DNA of 64,000 bases from Thielaviopsis euricoi (lineage: Eukaryota; Ascomycota; Sordariomycetes; Microascales; Ceratocystidaceae), in assembly GCA_001599615.1 (NCBI GenBank), contig BCHJ01000001.1, positions 2,619,987-2,683,986 on the forward strand, read 5' to 3'. Positions 58,781-64,000 of this stretch are shown piece after piece; position 1 is the first letter of the stretch, and the number at the start of each line of letters is the position of its first letter. The position numbers and the translations under genes were made by a program. Under the pieces are notes generated by a model, which had not been told where the DNA came from, made no database searches, and saw only the letters and a list, made by a program, of their open reading frames with translations.

Positions 58781-61700
58781 CTGCGCAAAGCTCCATTAAT
58801 AGATGCCGCATCTGAGTTACCTGTCATTGGCTGTGTCAGTCATCATGGCGGCCGTCGGGGGAAAATGGCAAGGCACGCTATAGCCTGTAAGCGCCGAGCA
58901 TGTATCATCGATGCATGAGCTGCACTACTATTGAGAACCAGTCCATGAAAAGAGCTCAACCATATGCAAGTCAGCCAAACAGAATACATGATTTCAGTGA
59001 CATGTACATGACTATATGCGGGGGGCCAGCTATATTCAGGCCATCCAACATGTCCAACGTAACGCCACATAAAACCGCATGTGCACTTGTGTGAGTGGAT
59101 GGAGAGATTCATATATCATTATACACTACCAACAGAAGCATGTATAGCGATAGGCGAAACCCGTAGCGAAGCAAAAGCAGTGGCAGTGCTGCATACGCAA
59201 TGGTAATGAGTGTTGCATTGGCGATAGTAGTAAATTGAAGAGTCCGCTTACACGGCACAAAACAGGTATGACTTGTCGTCTTTACTCTCGGTCTTGAGTA
59301 TTTAGGCTCCAATGCTCCTTTTGTTCAGCAGACGTATTTGAGCTTATGCAGCAGTCCGTTCAAAACAAGAGTTGCCGAGTTACGTCATAAGGCGCATGCG
59401 TCATTAATGAAACATACTAGGGTTGTGCTTCCATAACCCTAACAATATAGAATGGCAAGTTTCCAATGAAACTCAGCACGTCCAATGAAGACCTTATGAG
59501 AATCATAAGTATAGGGTTAAATCCCTGAAATCCCCTTACAATGCTTTGACCACGGGTAAATCGCCTAAGTAAAAATACCAAAAATACACTCATATGCAAT
59601 TTCGTGTGATGGCCTTGGCAGCACCAGTTATGGAGCCGAGCCGAGCAGAACTGGCTATTTGATTGATGATGTCGATTTGTGCTTAGAAGATCTCATCGCT
59701 AATTGGCCAGATAAAACTACAAGAAGGCCGGTTCTATGCAACACAGGGCGTTGCTTCCAATCTCGCCTGCACAAAATTGCGAGAGCGCACAGTCTTTATC
59801 CAAATTTGCATAGAATATGCTAGCATAGGTTTTATTACCAGACGCCGGTGCTTTAGCATGTGCCATCACAGGTTGCAGGGCCAAATTTTGAAAGGTCGAT
59901 TCGATCAGAAGGTTGGTGTATAGCAGATGTCGTCCTAGGTAGAGAGCTTGTTCGGGTTCAACAATCAGAAAAGCCAGTCTTCCATGGTATTGCTGAGCTA
60001 AAATGTATTTTTGTTTCAAAATGACGCAAAGAACTAGCAAAGCTTGCTAAGTGGAAAGGGGAAGACTTTACTTTGGCTAGAGCCTGGCTTGGTTTGGGGT
60101 GCAACAGGAATAAATAGAGGAGAGAACTGGGAAAAGATTGAAGAAGAAAGGCCTTGGCGTAAAAAGGAATATAGAAGGCCAGCACTGGATGGGAAATTGG
60201 TGAGCAGATATTTCTTGCAAGTTAGCTGACTGAAAGTTACATTACAATTAGACTTGTTTGTTGCTTTCTTGCGAGTGGGTGAGTCTACTACAATGGATTG
60301 TCACCACTCTCTTTACACAGGAACACTGCCTGTACTGTAAACCCAGATCAACCTCTAACTTAACTGGCTATAAAAAAGAGTACCTGACCTTCTACCAGTC
60401 CCCTGCTAGTCCAAGATAATTTCTCCGAGAGCGTGCGGAACTCCCTAGTCCATCTAAACGACTCAACTGCAGCTACCGAGAGCCCTTCTCCTTGACACAC
60501 AACCGACTCTCACCAGTGGACATGAATACGAGGTTGAACTTGTCGTTCCCAGCCAGCGCGCCCCTTGGCCTGGCGTCTGTTAGTCGAAGCTGGGATGACG
60601 GGGAGCCTGGTAGAAAAAACCCAGTCTTTAGCTGAAGCGTGCCTCGCCTCCAGCCGTAACTTTTGTCAAGGCGGTCTTGTCGAGAGAAGAGTATGTTGTA
60701 GTTACACTTCTATTTACTGGCATCACTAGATTGAGAGTGTAGCAAATCAGGTGCCAATATAAGAAAATCTCCGAGAAATCCGTTTTTGTATAAGTGATGA
60801 CGAAGTTGAGAAACGAGTCCAAGCTATTAAGTCCGATCACATTCAAGTAGACCACCAAAAGCCAAAACCTGAATTCCAAAAGAACAAAAGCCAAACCAAA
60901 GACCATAAATGAAAAAAAGCAAAAACTGCTCAGGTCTAGAAGCCTTTTACTGACCAGGGTTCTGTTCCTCTATCGGACGGCATCTGCTACCGGAGCCATT
61001 TTTTCTGGATTTAGTTTTTAGCGAAAGGGACCTTTTTCTCGCCTTCTTATTTACTACAATGTAAATGCGTGACGCGGAGAATTTATTAAGGTCAGTGAAG
61101 AAAAAGAGGAAGCTCTATCATTTTTCCTATGATTTTCCTTGTCAGCTTTCCTTTGTCTCTTCCGTGCTCTCTCCGTTGCTTTTTCTTCCTTTTCTTTGGT
61201 TCCATACTGCCCCAAAGGCTGTCAAAAGAAAGAATGGCTTGTGGAAAGGAAAGACAAACATTTGAATAGTGTAAAGATTTACGGTTGACAGCATCAAGTG
61301 AAACGGGGCTTTTGCTTCTGGACTTCATGCAAATTTTTTTAGATGTTGGGACCAGTCGATTTTGGCTTGTGCGTGTTTTCTGGTCTCTCAAGTTACAACC
61401 GGAATCTGCTGTCCAGAGGTCTGAGATGGGCTAATGCAGGTACCACCATGTTGTCTGGAATAGTCCTGAAGCAAAGAATTCGTGCTGCTCATGGCCAAAG
61501 AGACCGCTCAGTGCAACGCTATGAGTGCTTGAAGCATGGCTGATATAGGGTCGGATATAGGGCAGGGCAAAAGGTGAGACAGGAACAAAGTCGAGCGCAT
61601 TCACCGAAAAAGCAGAGAAACCTGCCAAGAGGCACGAAGCCCCTGAAGCCACATTTGAATTCTAACATGTTAAAAGACATGCTATAAGTGGCTGTGGCTC

Positions 61701-62630
61701 CAGGACTTGCTGGCAAGAGAGTAAAAATAAAAATAAAGCCCTCAGGGCTAAAGTCTAAAAGTACATCCTGGGTTGACAGCTCTAAGTAATAGCCAGCTAG
61801 TCGTTTTGGGCATTTGAGCGTGTAGCTCTTTGACTTTTCCTTACCTGGTGCTCATTTACCGGAGCAGGGATATAATCAGTAACAAGTTAAACAATAAACA
61901 GAAGAGCAGGAAACATTATGAATAAAGAAACACAGTAAAAACACGATGTTGTATAGCTCTTTATCCGGCTTGGACGCATAGTATGACTGAAGCGGTGAGT
62001 CTTAGGGCATGTTTCTTGCAGCGGACAAGCAACAATGCGGTAATGCGGTGCTCGGGAGTCGCAGAGCTGCATGATAGACGAAACCGCGAACCGGCTTAAA
62101 GGGGCCCTGCAGCAGCAATAGAGGCCGGTCGGCAACAGAAGAGGTTTTGCTACATGGCACTTCGTTCTCGACATGATATACACCAGAAACAAAAAAAAAA
62201 CAAAAGAAGCAAGTTGGCCCTGCTGCTGTAGCTTTTTTGCCGTTGAGTAGAGAACCCTGAAACATGGCCCCAGTGGGCTGTGAGCTTCGACGTTACATCG
62301 AGCACGAAATGACAGCAACAAAAATAAAGGTGATAAACAAGTAAGCTGAGGAGAGAAATACACACCCACAAAAAAAAAAAGGAGCCGATAATCACAGACT
62401 TTGGCTGTACATGAGCGAACGGACCAAGTGGGATCGGAGGAGAGGCTTGCAATCAATATTGGATTAGACCAGCGGTGGGCGACTGGGGGTGTTATTAGTT
62501 ACGACATAGTCCTGACACTAAGATATGTCTGCTATACGACGTGATGTGATTCTATTCTATAGTAGCAACTAGCTAACTCACCTAATACGAAAGAGCCTAT
62601 TCATCTCCTTTGTGTCTCGATGGCTTCTTG

Positions 62631-62638
62631 TATAAAGA
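62631..62638 (+). promoter_or_regulatory. TATA-like box of the xylanase gene
   Basis: TATAAAGA lies about 360 bases before the xylanase ATG. A C/T-rich leader follows. A CTGGGG word near 62485 matches the CreA consensus, which would suit carbon repression, but single sites occur by chance. Confidence 0.4.
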
Positions 62639-62994
62639 AGCCGTCTGGCCCCCACCGTCGGTACTTGGATCTCCTCTCTTCCTGTCTAGTCCAGCAGCAG
62701 CGTCACAGCTCTTTTGTTCTTCAGACTTTATCATCCATTCACTTCTTTCTTCTTCCTTTGTTTTGCACCAGCCATTCGTTCACTTTGCTCGTCTTCTATT
62801 CGCTTTTATCTACGTTTTCTGTGAATAACTTCCTAGGGCTAGACCCAAATCTCATCACTCATTCATTCATTTGATCTTGATTTTTGTCCATTTTTCTTTC
62901 GGGACTTAGGCTCGGTCCTGTCCAACTTTCTCCAACTCAAAACAACTTTTCTATTCGTACTCTCGTTTCCCTACTCTTATTAATAACCATCACA

Positions 62995-64000
62995 ATGAAG
63001 TCTGTCGCTATCAACGCTCTTCTCGGCCTTCTGGCCACTTCCGGTGCCGTCGAGGCCCGCAACCACCGTCACCACCGCCGTAGCTGCAAGGCCTCTTCGT
63101 CTGCCCTGTCTAGCACAGTGGTTTCTACCGCCACCTCCATCCCTTCTAGTGATTCACGCACTCTGACCGTGACGCCTCTGTCGTCTACACTCTCTGTTGT
63201 TCCCACCGCTGCCAGCAGCGCCACTCTTGTTTCTTCTATTGTCTCGTCGGCCATATCTATTGCTACTTCGGCTGTTTCTTCTGCTGTCTCGTCAAATGTT
63301 GCCTCTTCTACTTCAGTTGCCGCTTCTTCCACCTCAGATGCTGCTTCGTCCTCTTCGGTCGTTGCTTTCTCCTCATCTTCCGCCTCCACCACCGCCTCGG
63401 CCACTACTTCGCTCTCTACCCCCCTGTCCACTGACCTCAGCCTTAACGAGCTGTGGAAGGCCCACGGCCGTGTCTACGTCGGCGTTACTACCGATGAGAA
63501 CCTGCTGAACGAGTACTCCAAGGAGTCGACTGTCATTAAGGCTGAATACGGCCAAGTCACTCCCGAGAACAGCATGAAGTGGAACGCCATTGAGCCCTCC
63601 CTCAACAACTTCGACTTCTCTGCTGCCGACTACCTGGTCGACTATGCCGAGACCAACAATCTGGTTATCCGTGGCCACACCCTGGTGTGGCACGAGCAGC
63701 TTCCCGACTATGTGGCCAACATGACCGACAAGGACCAGCTCAAGGAAATCATGGTCAACCACATCACCACCATCATGAAGCGCTACAAGGGCAAGATCTA
63801 CGCGTATGATGTTCTCAACGAGATTTTCAACTACGACGGCTCCATGCGTGAGACTGTCTTCTACAACCTCCTCGGCGAAGATTACGTGTCTATTGCCATG
63901 AACGCTGCCCGCGAGGCCGATCCCGACGCCAAGCTGTACATCAACGAGTACGGCCTGGACGACCCGTCTGCTGCTAAGCTGGTCAACGGCATGGTCCCCA
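62995..64000 (+). CDS. Secreted GH10 endo-1,4-beta-xylanase, 5' part
   Basis: The frame is open from ATG 62995 to the window edge (335 codons so far, no intron). A signal peptide (MKSVAINALLGLLATSGAVE) is followed by a basic patch (RNHRHHRRSCK). A Ser/Thr-rich, probably O-glycosylated stretch runs to about residue 140. The GH10 barrel starts at about 145 (LNELWKAHGRVYVGVTT). Family marks are QVTPENSMKWNAIEPS, the strand-3 RGHTLVWHEQLPDYV, and the acid/base Glu in YDVLNEIF (residue 276). LYINEYGL precedes the part carrying the nucleophile, which lies beyond the window. It hydrolyses beta-1,4-xylan outside the cell. An N-terminal Ser/Thr-rich region without a CBM1 is less common than a plain GH10. 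Confidence 0.93.
   Translation, partial: MKSVAINALLGLLATSGAVEARNHRHHRRSCKASSSALSSTVVSTATSIPSSDSRTLTVTPLSSTLSVVPTAASSATLVSSIVSSAISIATSAVSSAVSSNVASSTSVAASSTSDAASSSSVVAFSSSSASTTASATTSLSTPLSTDLSLNELWKAHGRVYVGVTTDENLLNEYSKESTVIKAEYGQVTPENSMKWNAIEPSLNNFDFSAADYLVDYAETNNLVIRGHTLVWHEQLPDYVANMTDKDQLKEIMVNHITTIMKRYKGKIYAYDVLNEIFNYDGSMRETVFYNLLGEDYVSIAMNAAREADPDAKLYINEYGLDDPSAAKLVNGMVP

Larger units (their letters stand above)
58666..62994. other. Divergent intergenic region, dynamin-like gene to xylanase
   Basis: 4.3 kb without a supported gene. A minus-strand frame at 59717-60040 (107 codons, containing YHGRLAFLIVEPEQALYLGR) is the only one with slight protein-like character. The right end (about 62600-62994) is T/C-rich, as in fungal promoters. 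Confidence 0.5.

Noticed and set aside
59717..60040. Minus-strand 107-codon frame
   Set aside because: Faintly protein-like but no family, promoter or intron support; kept only as a remark in the intergenic entry.
61887..62456. Minus-strand 189-codon frame
   Set aside because: Cys/Phe/Leu-rich translation of a pyrimidine-rich tract; no start context, domain or splice support.
1..64000. CRISPR array, bacterial operon signals or riboswitch
   Set aside because: No regularly spaced repeats; the window is eukaryotic with spliceosomal introns.
1..64000. Secondary-metabolite cluster around the MFS transporter
   Set aside because: No polyketide synthase, peptide synthetase, terpene or tailoring enzyme is present within the window.

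Overview
The window reads as nuclear DNA of a filamentous ascomycete (Pezizomycotina; a Sordariomycete is my best guess, but the sequence does not settle the class). Its genes have 0-3 short introns (about 45-110 bases, GT donor, CTAAC-like branch sites). Proteins are typical of moulds: a fungalysin, a GH10 xylanase, a DUF7029-like secreted protein, a DHA1-type drug transporter, a fungal two-PAS-domain protein and remains of NACHT/ankyrin genes. Promoters carry long pyrimidine tracts and microsatellites.

Layout. 0-24 kb is the gene-rich arm. It holds the 5' end of a complex I assembly factor (NDUFAF2-like, minus), a calponin-homology actin-binding protein (plus), a secreted fungalysin (minus), a decayed STAND-like gene (plus), a secreted DUF7029-like protein (minus), a relic-bearing spacer at 12-16 kb, a RanBP1-domain nuclear transport protein with an in-frame stop before a long acidic tail (minus), a YIP4-like Golgi protein (minus) and a PAS-domain protein (minus).

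24-47 kb is gene-poor. The first 5 kb upstream of the PAS gene is A/G-rich on the top strand and looks like an unusually long promoter or leader. The rest is AT-rich and holds decaying genes: a minus-strand relic ending in a membrane helix, a short coiled-coil gene, and a broken NACHT-ankyrin gene whose Walker A motif lies on a 25-base exon. It also has GC-richer direct repeats and one intact tRNA-Arg(TCT).

47-64 kb returns to sparse but intact genes: an MFS transporter (minus), a dynamin-like GTPase with an intron-separated acidic tail (minus) and the 5' part of a GH10 xylanase (plus). A 118-base foldback repeat lies at 52 kb and has similar sequence elsewhere in the window.

The genes do not form one pathway or a secondary-metabolite cluster. 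Secreted hydrolases and a drug transporter suggest saprotrophic or host-associated nutrition. The decayed NLR-type genes fit a fast-turnover accessory compartment. All exon structures are read by eye from splice signals and frame continuity; no database search was possible.
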